Below, one piece after another: positions 31,372 through 42,509 of a stretch of 64,000 nt of DNA. Numbering within the stretch: position 1 is the stretch's first letter; each line of letters begins with the position of its first letter. Made by a program: the position numbers and the translations under genes. Under the pieces are notes generated by a model. It ran no database searches and had not been told where the DNA came from. It was given only the letters and a program-made list of their open reading frames with translations. The DNA lies in contig CM077001.1 in assembly GCA_039090855.1 (NCBI GenBank), positions 119,972,922 through 120,036,921 of the forward strand. Direction: 5' to 3'. This DNA is from Macrothele yani (lineage: Eukaryota > Arthropoda > Arachnida > Araneae > Macrothelidae).

Positions 31372-32320
31372 TATTAAAGGAGCAATTCTTGTATTTATGT
31401 AAATTTTATTTTGAAAACGGCTCTCAGGATTTTTATGAAAGTCTTTAACCTACCGTTTTCTGGTACTCGAAATCAATTTAGCTTGATCTCGATTTTGGGA
31501 AAATTCGTTTAGTGGGTTAAATAACCACCCCGAATAAACACGTTTTTAGTTTCATGGCGTCGTCCTATTAATGTTTCCCATGCTTAGAAATCTTATGACG
31601 TCACACTCTCGAGATTGAGATGTTGGCGTTCGGTCACGTTATCTGCCTCATTACGTCACGCGTTGTGTGTGGATCCTATTATAGTTTCAGGACGTCACAC
31701 TCTTGCGAGCAGATGGTCGCGATTCCCATCTGCCTCATTACGTCATGCGTTGTGTGCGTATGTCCGTCAGCACGATAACTCGCATAAAAATTGTTTGATT
31801 TCGATGAAATTTCAGTATGTGGCAGGGGAACACCTGGGAAGGAACTCTATTGAAAATGAACGAAATGGGGTCAAAGGTCAGGACGTAGGAGCGGGATCCA
31901 TTCCACTGCTCTTATGCGTCATGACTAACTTATGCATCATAACTAACGTTACGCGTCATAACTAACGTTACGCGTCATAACTAACTTATGCGTCATAACT
32001 AACGTAAATGTTAGTATTTTGTAGGGGCCTGCCTGGGGACGAATCCTATTGAAAATGAGCGAAATGGGTCGAAGGTTAGGACACAGGAGCGGGATCTATT
32101 CCACAGCCCTTATGCATCATAACTTACGTAAAAATGCTTCGAATGCGACAAAACTTTATCATGTTATTTTGGAGGTATACTGAACCGGTTCTGTTGAATA
32201 TCATTGAAATATGATCAAAGGTCAGGGCACATGACCGAGATTCATTCCACAGCCATTATCCTCATAACTTGAGTGTATCATAATCAATGCATTGCATGAT
32301 TTTACTAATTTGTTGTTGTT

Positions 32321-32646
32321 TTTAATCTCCCGAAATATGCCCCTCCCACAAACGGCTAACATTTTGCCTACAATTTTCTTTTTCTTATCTCCTGTTCTTT
32401 GCATTTTTTCTCTTCTCTTCTCTGATCTCCTGCAGTATGATTCTGTCACGAATTCAGGCTGTTTCCTATCATCTTCTGAAATACGCTTTGAATAAAAAAA
32501 TTACTCATCTGTTATTTTCAGCGTGTAATTTTTATTTTAAAGAGCAGATTACAAAGGCCGAACTTATAGGGCATAGAGAGCAGCATGGTACAGGATGTCC
32601 CATTCGCTACTTTACTTAAGTTCTTATTAATAACATCGGGAACGAT
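32321..32646. other. Spacer
   Basis: T-rich DNA, no recognised gene. The last eight bases (GGAACGAT, 32639-32646) form the left target duplication of the next element. Confidence 0.5.
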
Positions 32647-33121
32647 CAGGAGCGTACTAATAGGCCCCGCAACCCCCGCAGTGCGGGGGGCTGATGTTCA
32701 AAAAACCTCTAGCCTGAGTAAAATTATTAAAAAGAAATTTTGCGGAAACTTCGTATGAAACTGGTTGAAGAAGTAGCCAAGAATTAGGACAGCTTTGAAT
32801 GAAGTATTAAGAAGAAAAGCACTTTTTTCTGAGTAAATACGTAAAATCTTTAGAAATAATTTTGGTTGCTTTAGTTCATAAAAACTGAATAACGGGAAAG
32901 CAGCTATTCAAAAGAACTTGAGGCCCCTAGTAATAATAGTCTTTGCTGTTACAAGGAGCCTCAAGTTCACAGCCGTTGCAATAGTTTCTATGTAGGTATA
33001 TTAACAAGACAATGTTAAAAAAAATATCAGTTCAGTGAGCGGAATTTTTATACCATTGAAGATAAGGTGTTAAGTATAGATTAAGATAATACAACGTAGT
33101 TGTCGCAAATGTTTATTTTTT

Positions 33122-33172
33122 CAAACCGACCTTGGTTTCGCTGGGTATTCACCTAGCTTCATCAAGACGAAT
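33122..33172 (-). ncRNA. Candidate hammerhead ribozyme core
   Basis: On the minus strand: TTGATGA (consensus CTGATGA, one change), a hairpin AGCTAGGT...ACCCAGC (six of seven pairs in stem II), then GAAAC, four bases, and GTC followed by GGTTTG. This order (CTGATGA, stem II, GAAA, short stem III, GTC cleavage site) is that of the minimal hammerhead ribozymes known from Penelope-like elements. Stem I is weak (C-G plus two wobble pairs), and the C-to-T change would reduce activity. Its place next to the 3' end of a Penelope-like element supports the call. Confidence 0.5.
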
Positions 33173-33202
33173 GGCACGTAAATATTCAAATTGTATATGA
33201 CA

Positions 33203-33856
33203 TCATAAATGGTGTTTACAGTCACGTGTTTTGGTTAGATGCTTCCACGCGTTTGATAGAAATGGCGTGGATGCCATGTCATTAACAAGTTGCGAATACT
33301 TCTGATATATATGGAAAGCTTCCAAAATATCAAGTTTGGTAGTTGAATCTGGCTTGTCAATAAGTTTTGTTTCTTCAAAGAAAAATCTGTGGTCCTTTTC
33401 GTAACAGTGTTTAGCCATCGATGACTTCTTTAGGTCACAATTCCGAATGTAGGTCTTGTGCTAGTTAAATCGAAAACGCAAGGCTCTACGGGTCTGTCCT
33501 ATGTACAGAGCGCCACATTCACATGGAATTTGATAAGTTTCCCACGAGTTTTTGTCTTCAACATAGTCCTTTGATCCTAAAAATCTCATGTTGTTTATGG
33601 GTATAAAAATCGCCTTAAAATTAAAGGTTTTGAGAATTTTTGTAATTTTGAAGGCAATGTCACTGGAAAATGGAATAATGGCAAAATTCTCTCGCAATGG
33701 GCGCATCACAGGAGTTAATGTGGAGATGGGCTTCGGCTGCCGGAATTTTGTTAGAGCCTTGTCTATAATGGAAGGGTTGTATCCTCGCTGTACTGCAACA
33801 CGTTTAAGGAAATAAAGCTCTTTTTCCAAACTGACCTTATCTGAAAATGACTCCAC
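33203..33856 (-). pseudogene. Penelope-like ORF end with GIY-YIG endonuclease
   Basis: Reads from MESFSDKVSLEKELYFLKR through a conserved stretch with PVMRPLRENFAIIPF, the junction YQIPCECGALYIGQTRRALR (the GIY-YIG signature with Cys pair), then a stop at the position of the conserved Glu in the EH motif, then HKTYIRNCDLKK, MAKHCYEKDHRFFFEE and a C-terminal ILEAFHIYQKYSQLVND. This nuclease would make the target nick for retrotransposition. The frame is otherwise intact, so the element is not very old. The upstream RT part continues at 36814-37190 beyond the RTE insertion. Confidence 0.88.
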
Positions 33857-36797
33857 AACTTAAATCTTGGCTCTCAGTCTCCGGCAGCTGGAATGTACCT
33901 GGCCAAGGCAGCGGCCAGTGCGACATGAAGGCAGAGGGTGCTAAGAATCCCCGGAGGACCGGACTAGGCTGCCATCTGATGCTGACCTTGGCTACGTATA
34001 ACGGACGCTCCCTATCTTCTGATTCAAGGCTTCTTGAATTAGAAGAGGAACTACAAAGGATCAAATGGTACATCGTCGGGCTACGTGAGGTAAGGAGAAA
34101 AGGAGAAGATCTCATTGAACTGAAAAGTGGACATCTCTTCTACAATCGTGGGACAGATACTGGCAGAACTAGAGGTGTTGGATTTATAATAAACAAGAAA
34201 CTGAAGGATAAAGTTGTAGAAGTTGAAAGTTCCTCTGACAGAGCTGCACGACTAGTTATTCAACTCTCGAGAAGATACCAGGCTCAGATTATTCAAACTT
34301 ATACACCCACCACAAGTCATGCTGAAGAAGAAATTGAAGAATTTTATGAGGAAATTCGTGATCTAAATAATAAAGGTAAGCAGCACTTGAAGATAATTAT
34401 GGGAGATTTCAATGCAAAAATAGGGCAACGGCAACAGAATGAAACTTCAGTAGGTAAATTCGGTCACGGCAACAGAAACCAGCGTGGAAATACTCTCGTA
34501 GAGTTTGCAGAGGCAGAAGGGTTTTTCATCTTGAACTCCTTTTTCAAGAAAAAGCCACACAGGAAATGGACATGGAGACATCCAAATGGGACGACAAGTG
34601 AAATTGATTTTATTATGTGTAACAAAAAATTCGTCATAGAAGACTGCAGTGTGCTAAACAAGTTCAACACAGGCAGTGACCATAGATTGGTGAGATGTAA
34701 GATGCACCTCAACACTAAACTCGAACGTAGCAAGCTCATAAGACAAACAAAATGTATTGACATAACCAACCTTAAAAAACACCATAATACCTTCAAATTG
34801 GAACTGAAGAACAGATTCTCTGCTTTAGAAGGCCTAACATCGGAAGAAGTGGATATTTCTGAAGTTAACAGAAAAGTAACCAAAGCTCTTATGGAAACAG
34901 CAACAAAATTAGCTGGGTCTAAGAACAAGTTGCATGTGAACAAATTATCAGGAAAACCCAAAATGTTGATGCAAAGAAGAAGAGTGATGAGGACAACTAA
35001 AAAAGATGTGACTTCCAAAGTGGAATATATAGAGCTATGCAAGACAGTACGAAAAAGTATCACTGAAGACGTAAGGAAATTCAACTGTGAACTAGTAAGG
35101 AAAGCAATTGAAAACAACCAAAGCCTAAAGATAGCAAACGGACATCTCAGTAAGGGGAAAAAACAGATTATGGTACTGAGAAATGAAGATGGTTCTGTAA
35201 CAAGAAATAGAGGCGAAATTTTGACAAGAGTGAAAGATTTCTACACCAAATTATATGAAAGGGATGATACATGTACTCCAGACATCATGAAAGGTACCAG
35301 TACCAGAGTTCTTCCAGTCCTTCCAGCAGAAGTTGCACATGCAATCAAGAACATGAAGCGGGGAAAAGCTCCAGGAGAAGATGGAATTACTGTAGACATC
35401 ATACAAGAAGCAAGTGGAGAAATCGAAACAGTACTCGCCCAAATTTTCACTCGATGCCTTAATGAATAGAAAATTCCTGAGGATTGGAACAGCGCTACAA
35501 TGATCTTGCTACATAAAAAAGGTGACATTGAGGATCTCAGGAATTTCAGACCTATCAGCCTCCTATCAGTGGTTTATAAAATCTTCACTAAAGTTCTTTC
35601 ACACCGCTTGAAGGTGACACTGGACATGGCTCAACCGAGAGAACAAGCTGGATTTAGGAGTGGCTACAGCACAATAGATCATATCCACGTACTGAGAGAA
35701 CTAATTGAAAGAGCGAGGGAATATGAACTTCCATTGTGCATGGCTTTTATCGATTATGAAAAAGCCTTTGATTCGGTGAAACCATCAGCAGTTGCAATGG
35801 CTCTGAAATCCTGCGGTATTGAAGATGCATACATTAATATTATTAATAACATCTATGAAAATGCAAGTGCAAAGATTGAAAATACAACACACGTAAAAAT
35901 TGGAAAAGGAGTGAGACAAGGTGACACCATATCTCCGAAGCTCTTTAATGCCACATTGGAAATGTCTTTCAATCATTGAACTGGGAAAACAAAGGGGTAA
36001 AGATTAATGGAGATTATCTAACCCACCTTCGTTTTGCTAATGACATAGTCATTTTTGCAACTACCCCATCAGAGCTACAGAGTATGATCCAGGAACTTGC
36101 TGACAAGAGTAAAAAAGTGGGATTAAAAATGAACTTTCAGAAGACAAAAGTGATGTACAATGCTTTTACAAGAAATGAAGATTTATCGATTGATGGAGAA
36201 AAACTGGAGATAACAGACACGTACGTTTATCTTGGACAGCAGATATCAAGTGAGGGTCACATTGGTGAAGAAATTAATCGGCGTACAAAACTTGCCTGGA
36301 GAGCTTTTGGAAGAAACAGCATAATTTTCAAGAGCAATATGCCATTATGTCTTAAAAGAAAAGTGTTTGATCAATGCATCCTTCCAGTGCTTACGTATGG
36401 TGCAGAGACGTGGACCTTAGCTAAAAGAGACATACAAAGGCTGCAGACAACTCAAAGCAGCATGGAGAGGTGCATGCTTGGTGTAACCAGGAGAGATAAG
36501 AAGAGTAACACGTGGATCCGAAAAATGACAAGAGTGGAAGACATCATGATCAGAGTTAAATCCCTGAAATGGCAATGGGCTGGACATACTGCCAGAAGAA
36601 CAGACCATCGATGGACAGCCGAAATTTTAGATTGGATTCCAAGGGACAGGAAAAGACCCAGAAAAAGACCCCATGGGAGATGGGTGGATGAAATTCGAAA
36701 ATATGCGGGAGTGACATGGAGGAGACTGGCACAAGACAGACCGTTGTGGAGGAAACTTGGGGTGACCTTCGTCCAGCAGTGGATTGATAATGGTTGA
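33847..36797 (+). pseudogene. RTE ORF: APE endonuclease and reverse transcriptase
   Basis: First 540 codons open. The endonuclease starts near LTLATYNGRSLSS; motifs follow as VGLREVRRKGE (catalytic Glu region), TYTPTT, IIMGDFNAKIG, WTWRHPNG with EIDFIM, and GSDHRLV. The RT begins after a TAG at 35467 (Trp expected) with RNFRPISLLSVVYKIFTKVL, then EQAGFRSGYSTIDHI, MAFIDYEKAFDSV, and GVRQGDTISPKLF. A frameshift near 35975 follows, then LRFANDIVIFATT, where the family has FADD. The first Asp of the catalytic pair is thus Asn. The C-terminal region has TYGAETWTL and ends WRKLGVTFVQQWIDNG. Three lesions in about 980 codons; the copy is defective but young. Confidence 0.9.
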
Positions 36798-36815
36798 CAA
36801 TGATGATGATGATGG
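33850..36815 (+). mobile_element. RTE-type LINE, nearly full length
   Basis: About 3 kb inserted in the Penelope-like ORF. Encodes an APE-type endonuclease and a reverse transcriptase and ends in a TGATGATGATGATGG tail (about 36799-36815), as in the RTE clade, instead of poly-A. Four shorter copies of its 3' end occur in the window (19085, 26370, 28483, 53795). Confidence 0.88.
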
Positions 36816-37190
36816 TACGCAACTGTAAAAGTCGCTGAGTTTTAGTTGATAAGGGTAATTAGACTTGGCATGTGGAGGTGAAAATATAAGGAAAGGCTTT
36901 CGATAAATTGTGGTTGCGAGAGATTGATTTAAGCGAGTTACCAGGACGTCAAGGAATGGTAGGCATCCGTTATTTTCAGTTTCTTAGCAGAATTGAATGT
37001 GAAGATCAATGGAATTTATAAGTTTGACTAATTCCGTAATTTCAGAATGCTTTCCCTTCCATAGAACGAAAGTATCGTCTACATATCGTATCCATATGTC
37101 AAATTTCACGAGTTCGAAAAGTTTTTCTTCAAATCGACGCATGTAGATTTCATATAATATAGGTGACAGTGGCTAGACCTTCCGTCTGTA
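36814..37190 (-). pseudogene. Penelope-like reverse transcriptase segment
   Basis: Minus-strand continuation of the Penelope-like ORF. Contains PLSPILYEIYMRRFEEKLFE, then IWIRYVDDTFVLWKG (catalytic Asp pair intact, near 37070-37090), ENNGCLPFLDVLVTR and IYRKP, the typical end of the fingers-palm region of Penelope RTs. It stops at YPYQLKLSDFYSC, where the RTE insertion begins; the downstream part is at 33203-33856. It has one stop near ENN. The 5' part of the ORF is missing. Confidence 0.88.
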
Positions 37191-37203
37191 TTATCTTAAT
37201 CTA

Positions 37204-38626
37204 CACTGGCGGAAAGTGAAAAAAGAACACCAAGAAGGAGACGTCTGATACCAACGAAATTTATACAGCATAATAACGCAATACAGAGGACAACGTGATC
37301 AAAACATTATGGCAAAATACAGCTGTATTTGCTGGTAAACTGAAAAATAACATTTCCATGTAGCATGGTTAGTACGAGGTTGAACCGCTATGAACTGCGT
37401 CACCCTGTGCAATTCTGGCATGGAGTCTGTCGTACAGATGTTGGATGTAAGTTTGGGGTATTGAATTCCAAGCATCCTCAACCTGGACGCGTAAATCAGG
37501 GATGGTCGTGGCTGGCAGTGGAGACCAGATAAGTCGTTGTCCCATAAAATCCCACACGTGCTCAATGGGGGACAAATCCGGTGAACGTGTAGGCCATGGA
37601 AGTTGTCTCACACCCTTCAGTGCATGTTGCGTTGGACGTGCCATATGTGGGCGTGCGTTATCTTGCTGGAAAACACCACGATGAACTGACCTTACAAATG
37701 GCACAACAACGGGCTGAATGATGTTGTTGATGTAGGAGGTGCTGTTTAACGTACCCGGTGCAAACACTAGTTGTGCACGGGAGTGATAGCTGCTCTCTAC
37801 CCACACCAGGAGTAGGCCCTGTGTGTCTCTGGAGGATGAAAGAAGGGTGGAGACGCTCCCCTGTGCGTCTGCGAACACGCATACGGCCATCGGAGGCTCC
37901 CAAGTAGAATCTGCTTTCATCGCTGAACACAACAGATCGCCATTGCGTTCTCCAGTGCAGACGTTGGCGACTCCACTGCAGCCGTTCCTGACGGTGGGCT
38001 GGAGTCAGAGGTACACATGCCCGAGGCACACGTGCACGTAGTCCTGCATCCAGTAGACGGTTGCGGATTGTTTGCACAGTCACCTCAGGTGCAACGGCAG
38101 CTCTGATTTGCGTCGCAGTGGATGTTCTGCTTGACAACGCTGCTCTTCTTATGCGTCGATCGGTCCGCTCATCAGTCAGTCTGTGACTCCCGGTTCCACG
38201 TCTTCTCGTGTGGGAATGTTCCTCGGACCATCTACGCCACCATCGTACCACCACCGATACTTCCCGTCCAATTCGCTCCGCAATACGACGATACGACCAC
38301 CCGGCCTCGCCGAGTCCTACTAGATGACCTCGCTCAAAGTCCGATAACTGCTGAAATCGTACACGTCTTCCATGTCCAGGCATTGCAGCTTCTTCAGGGT
38401 CTTCGCGCGTGTCGGTACGCCGACGACTGATTGCATTCACTTCGCCGTACTCCTTAAATACCACCGACGATAATTTCCATATTATGCCGTGCTGTGGCGT
38501 AAGCGCTCACCGATTGGTCCTGAAATTAAAATCACACCTACGTAAACTCGACCCCATTAACATAGGTAAATTTCATGATCGTCCGCCAATTCCTTCTTGG
38601 TGTTCTTTTTTCACTTTCTGCCAGTG
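37204..38626 (-). mobile_element. Tc1-type transposon, copy B
   Basis: Complete, with TA at 37202-37203 and 38627-38628 and inverted repeats CACTGGCGGAAAGTGAAAAA / CACTGGCAGAAAGTGAAAAA. Same family as copy A at 1159-2557. Confidence 0.95.
37369..38383 (-). pseudogene. Tc1 transposase, broken (copy B)
   Basis: DD34E transposase that starts MPGHGRRVRFQQLSDFERGH. The helix-turn-helix region is WSYRRIAERIGREVSVVVRW, then TVQTIRNRLLDAGLRARVPR, FSDESRFYLGASDGRMRVRR (first Asp), and HTGPTPGV, where a small deletion shifts the frame. The rest (YHSRAQLVF, FQQDNARPHMA, WPTRSPDLSPIEHVWDFMG) reads in the next frame to the C terminus. This is the only clear lesion, and it is identical in copy A. A longer open frame upstream of MPGHG exists, but homology with copy A starts at this Met. 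Confidence 0.92.
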
Positions 38627-39338
38627 TACATGCAATTGTCACAAGACTTTATTGAGATAAAGAATGTGTTAAGTATTGCAGTTGTTTGCACATAACTATG
38701 CATTCTTCTGAACGTAATGAACTAAAAGGTATGGGAGCGAAAAATCAGAGACCTGTGCCATTTTTTTTATAACAGAGTCAAAAGTTGTTTTTTTACTATG
38801 TGCTAAACACTGTGGCATTATGTTAAGTGTGCTTTTTATATTCCAGAGTAAATAATTTAAGTAGTTTTACATTTTTTGTGGTACAGTTTTTAATCGTTAC
38901 TCATTTTTTTCTTACTTATGTTGTGACATTTCGGATAAATCGCTGACACTGTCACACGGGAGTTGCATGGTCTTGTGTGTGCAATCGTGAAGCATTTCAA
39001 AAAGCAGGTCTTAGCTCTTTAAAGTAATAAATTTTGCATGGCGTGATTGGCTTTGACGGAAGTTTTTTGTGTAGCAATTTGTATCGGAAACCAGGGCAAT
39101 CATTTTAATTATAACGTACACATTTGTGTTTCACGTAAAAAAAATTTGTTTTGCAAAATATACTCGTAGGTTCCAAAGAATTTGATTTATTAAAACACCC
39201 GTAAATCCTAGTTAATAATATGGAAGTTAAAATTTTGAGTAATTGAAAAGCTAATGGATTTTGGCAAAAGGGACTCGAAGACATTTTTTGCGGGAGGGGC
39301 CTCAAGTTTTTCCGGTACGCTACTACTGGGAATGATTA

Positions 39339-41635
39339 CGATAGCAAATCTATTTTCTGTTCCGGCTTCAATGATTGGAGGCATGCATGTTCACCAAAGA
39401 GTAGAGGAACACGAAATAACCAAAAGCCATATGGAATCCGCGCAATCATTTGGGCCAGTGAAACGCCAGAAAAGTACTCACGATTTATTGTTAAATAACC
39501 AGCCCTAGAAAAGAAAACAGCAAGTGAAAGAAAGGAGACGGATAATTGAAATATGTAGTTGTAGATGTGATTAAGTTAATAGGCAAACAAGGGCTTCCTT
39601 ACCGTGGCTCTCTAGAATCGGCATGCACGCTTGATAATGAAGATATAAATCACGAAAATTTTCTTGAATTAATTATTTTATTAAAGAAATATGTTCCACC
39701 ACTTGAAAAACACCTCAACAACGTTATTGAACAGAGTGTAAGTATTCATGCACAGCAAGAGAAAAGAAAAAGAGAAAGCAGTAGGAAGAGACATTTTGGT
39801 GACATTCTTGGGTAAGAATACTGTAATAAAAATTATCACCATTATCTTAGATGAGATGAAAAGACATAATGCTGAGAAAATGACGAAGGCAGTTAAGTTT
39901 TCAGTTATGATGGACCCTACGATAGATATTTCTTGCAATGACCAATGCGCATTTGTATTTCGGTGCGTTATAGATCTCGGAGTTGTTGAAAGACTCCTTG
40001 CATTGAAATGTGTTTTTTCAACATCTGGACAGGATTTATTCGATACCTTAAAAGATGTGTTGGGTGAACTTCAAATTCCTATAGAGCACTATGTGGCGAA
40101 TTCCTTTGGTCGTGCCGCAAACATGAGTGAGAAATACAATGGATTAGCAGCTAAGCTATCAGCAGAAGTTCCTAATCATGTTCATACTTGGTGTTACGCT
40201 CATGTGCTTAACTTAGTACTATCTGATACTGCCTAGTGCCTTTCAAGTACTATATCTTCCTTTAATTTACTTCATGAAGCACAAGTGTTTTTGAAGGAAT
40301 TCTTAAAACGACTGCAAGTGTTCCTGGAACAAAAGTCTTATTATAACTTAGAAGCTATAAGAATTACAAGATGACGAAGCAGAAGTGACGCCACAATAAA
40401 AACTTTGGAAGGATGGGCGACTGGGTTGAAGTTCATCAAACAGCTGAATGAACTTGGTTGAAGTTCCACTATCAATTCAAACTACTTAAATTGTGCATTT
40501 ATAATTGGTTGTCGTATTGTTCAAAATTTCTAATTCTGAAGACTTTAATCCCAAAGTCAGAAATGATGCATCGGCCATTTTAGAGAAGTTTTTATCATTT
40601 GAAACAATTTTGGAAGCGATGATGTTTCTCCAGATTTTTAAAGTAACAACTCCTCTATCAGATTACTTACAGACAAAGAACCTTGATTATGTTCAAGCAT
40701 GGAGGCTAATAGAGTGTTTTTCGTCAAAGTTAAAATGTGTTTGAGAACAGTTTGCCACCACTTTGAATGCTGCAAATCTATTTGTAACAAAAATGTCTAG
40801 TATGCTAGAAGAAAGGGCCAAGATTGATAGCTCTCTTGAAAACATCGTAATAGAAACTGAACTAAAGAAGAAAAGAGTAAAAACTTTTAAAAAAATGCCA
40901 GGCGAGGCTGCAAGACATGAAAATGTTGCCTCAACTTCTGAATATACTTTTCGCATTTCAGTGTTCTATTATGTATTAGACAAGATAATTCAGACAATGG
41001 GCAACAGATTTATCCACCATAAGTCCTTGTACTTGGATCTTTCATGGTTTGATCCCAAACGGTTTGCCGAGTATGAATCACTACCACTGAATGCCTTAGA
41101 CAGAATCTGTGAAATTATTCCTACACTTGATAAGGGGAAGCTAACAGAAGAATTACTTTAATTTGCAGATATGTGGCCTCAGATTAGTAATCGATTCACT
41201 GTTCAAGATTACGCTAGGATATATGATTTAGAAAAACATTTGAGTAACATTGATGATGATGGCGAAGAAGGAGAGGGAGACGAATCTGTTAAATGTACTG
41301 ATGTGAAGGAGTGTAACTGTTGTATTAAGTGCGTTTTTAAAGTGTTGATAGAGTATAATATGTACTCTCTCCAACATACGGAATTATTTAAAGTTTACAG
41401 ACACCTGCTTACAATACCTCTTACTCAAGTCTCATGCGAGAGAGTGTTTTCGAAAATTAAAATAATTAAAACTCGTCTTCGGGCACGATTAACTAATGAA
41501 CATTTAGAAGCTTTTGTCATGATAGCCACTGAGAAGGATGTTCTTAACTCACCGTTCTCAGTTGCCATCATGACAAAAGCTTCTAAATGTTCATTAGTTA
41601 ATCGTGCCCGAAGTTATCATAAACAAGTTGTGTGA
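39339..41635 (+). pseudogene. hAT transposase (ZMYM1/TTF-type), decayed
   Basis: N terminus damaged. Recognisable blocks are RVEEHEITKSHMESAQSF (end of a TTF-type zinc-finger region), IKLIGKQGLPYRGSLESA, NHENFLELIILLKKYVPPLE, KFSVMMDPTIDISCNDQ (first catalytic Asp region), HVHTWCYAHVLNLVLSDTA (conserved C-AH-LNL motif) and, near the end, the hAT dimerisation region LLTIPLTQVSCERVFSKIKI followed by KTRLRARLTNEHLEAF. Stops and frameshifts occur near 40236, 40460, 40505, 40741 and 41160. The last part is overwritten by an inverted duplication (41477-41613). The family call is by motif order. Confidence 0.82.
41477..41613. repeat. 59-bp-arm palindrome inside hAT relic
   Basis: Arms 41477-41535 and 41555-41613 are reverse complements with two mismatches around a 19-base centre. 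The left arm is the normal hAT coding strand (ARLTNEHLEAFVMIA); the right arm is the same codons in reverse, so the normal C-terminal tail is lost. Confidence 0.9.
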
Positions 41636-41849
41636 AAGGCAGCTCTGAAATGACGCGGCTTTTTGCTTTTTAAAATGAGGGCTATAATCCAGCAGTAGTA
41701 TTTTGTCAGTCATCATTGTGTATCATTTGTGTTTTGTAATGTTCCTGATGATTTATTTGTAATGTACCTGCAAATTATATGCATAAAAATAATGAATTTC
41801 ACTCAATTCTGTTCATTTTTAAGCGTCTGAGGGGCGCTTTAAGGCACCC

Positions 41850-42200
41850 TCTAGATAGTTGGTCCACCACCCTCCAAGGTGACCCAGACCGGTCCTGCCT
41901 GTGTGCCAATTCGTCAATGAGGTCTTCGTTTTCATTCGTCGTCAAAGTTCACGGCCTTCACTCTCGGTAATAGTCTTCGACATCCGCGCTTCCTTTCTCG
42001 AACAACGGACACCATTTTGCGATCGCCTGCCGCAAAAATGATGTGTCACCCGTACGCTTCAATTAATTGGCGCTGAATTTCAGTGGGGTTCAACTTTTTG
42101 TCTCCCCTCCCCCCACACACACACACAAAACGTATCACTGCGCGGATTTTAAATTTGGATGCTACTTCCAACGGAATATTTCACGAGTGATAACAGAAAG
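41850..42200 (-). pseudogene. Mariner transposase N-terminal fragment
   Basis: Minus-strand fragment in several frames. ASKFKIRAVIRF matches the first helices; an IQRQLIEAYG-like piece follows, then AIAKWCPLFEKGSADVEDYY, which fits the mariner motif W...F..G..DV.D. It continues NENEDLIDELAH. No catalytic part is adjacent. Moderate confidence because no frame is open for more than about 60 codons. Confidence 0.5.
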
Positions 42201-42284
42201 ACGGTTCCGCCACGTCGATAAAGTTAGCACGGTAGTTTCGAGGAGGAAGTACAAGTAGCTCTTCCACATCGACGTCAGTAAACA

Positions 42285-42478
42285 AACAAATGTTGGACTG
42301 CTTAATTATGGTTATGTTTCAGAAAATATTATGTATTCCAAGTTATAATATGAAGTTATTTTAATCGATGTTCAAATTTTCATCCTTGGGAACTCATTAA
42401 TTGTAAAGAAAATGTGTACAGAAGTTTGCCCATTGGAAGTATAGGAAGAAACATCACTAGACGTCTACCTTAATACTT
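42285..42478 (-). repeat. Copy of a sub-repeat of the composite repeat
   Basis: Related to 20775-20935 and, in the same orientation, to 21135-21320. Shared blocks include TTTTAATCGATGTTCAAA and TGGAAGTATAGGAAG. It occurs alone here, so this sub-repeat can move or persist independently of the larger block. Confidence 0.75.
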
Positions 42479-42509
42479 TGCAATTGACGCAAAATGTTAA
42501 TGACTATTT

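Larger units (their letters stand above)
29465..32320 (-). repeat. Composite dispersed repeat, copy 2, split by a Tc1
   Basis: Reverse-orientation relative of 19720-21835. Its segment 29465-29963 matches 21320-21835, and its segment 31374-32320 matches 19720-20715. The central tandem part of copy 1 (20716-21310) is absent here. A Tc1 sits at the junction. Near 31920-32000 the copy also has local duplications of CGTCATAACTAACG. Confidence 0.75.
33078..38665 (-). mobile_element. Penelope-like element with two nested insertions
   Basis: Bounded by an 11-bp duplication, GTGTTAAGTAT, at 33067-33077 and 38666-38676. It contains, on the minus strand, the end of a Penelope reverse transcriptase, a connector and a GIY-YIG endonuclease, but is 5' truncated near 37190. 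The edges carry AGATTAAGATAATAC (33078-33092) and its complement near 37186-37200. An RTE LINE (33850-36815) and a Tc1 (37204-38626) were inserted into it later. Confidence 0.8.
32647..39328. mobile_element. Non-autonomous hAT element holding nested insertions
   Basis: The 8-bp duplications GGAACGAT (32639-32646) and GGAATGAT (39329-39336) flank ends CAGGAGCGTACTAATAGG and, from the right, CAGTAGTAGCGTACCGG. After removing the nested Penelope-like element (33078-38665 plus its 11-bp duplication) about 1.1 kb of hAT sequence remains (32647-33077 and 38677-39328). A reverse relative lies at 47504-49270. No transposase of its own is visible between the ends. Confidence 0.75.

Noticed and set aside
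34464..35117. 217-codon minus-strand frame
   Set aside because: Shadow of the RTE ORF on the opposite strand; Ser/Leu-rich with no motif.
39681..39938. Hydrophobic 85-codon minus frame that looks membrane-like
   Set aside because: Shadow of the hAT transposase relic.
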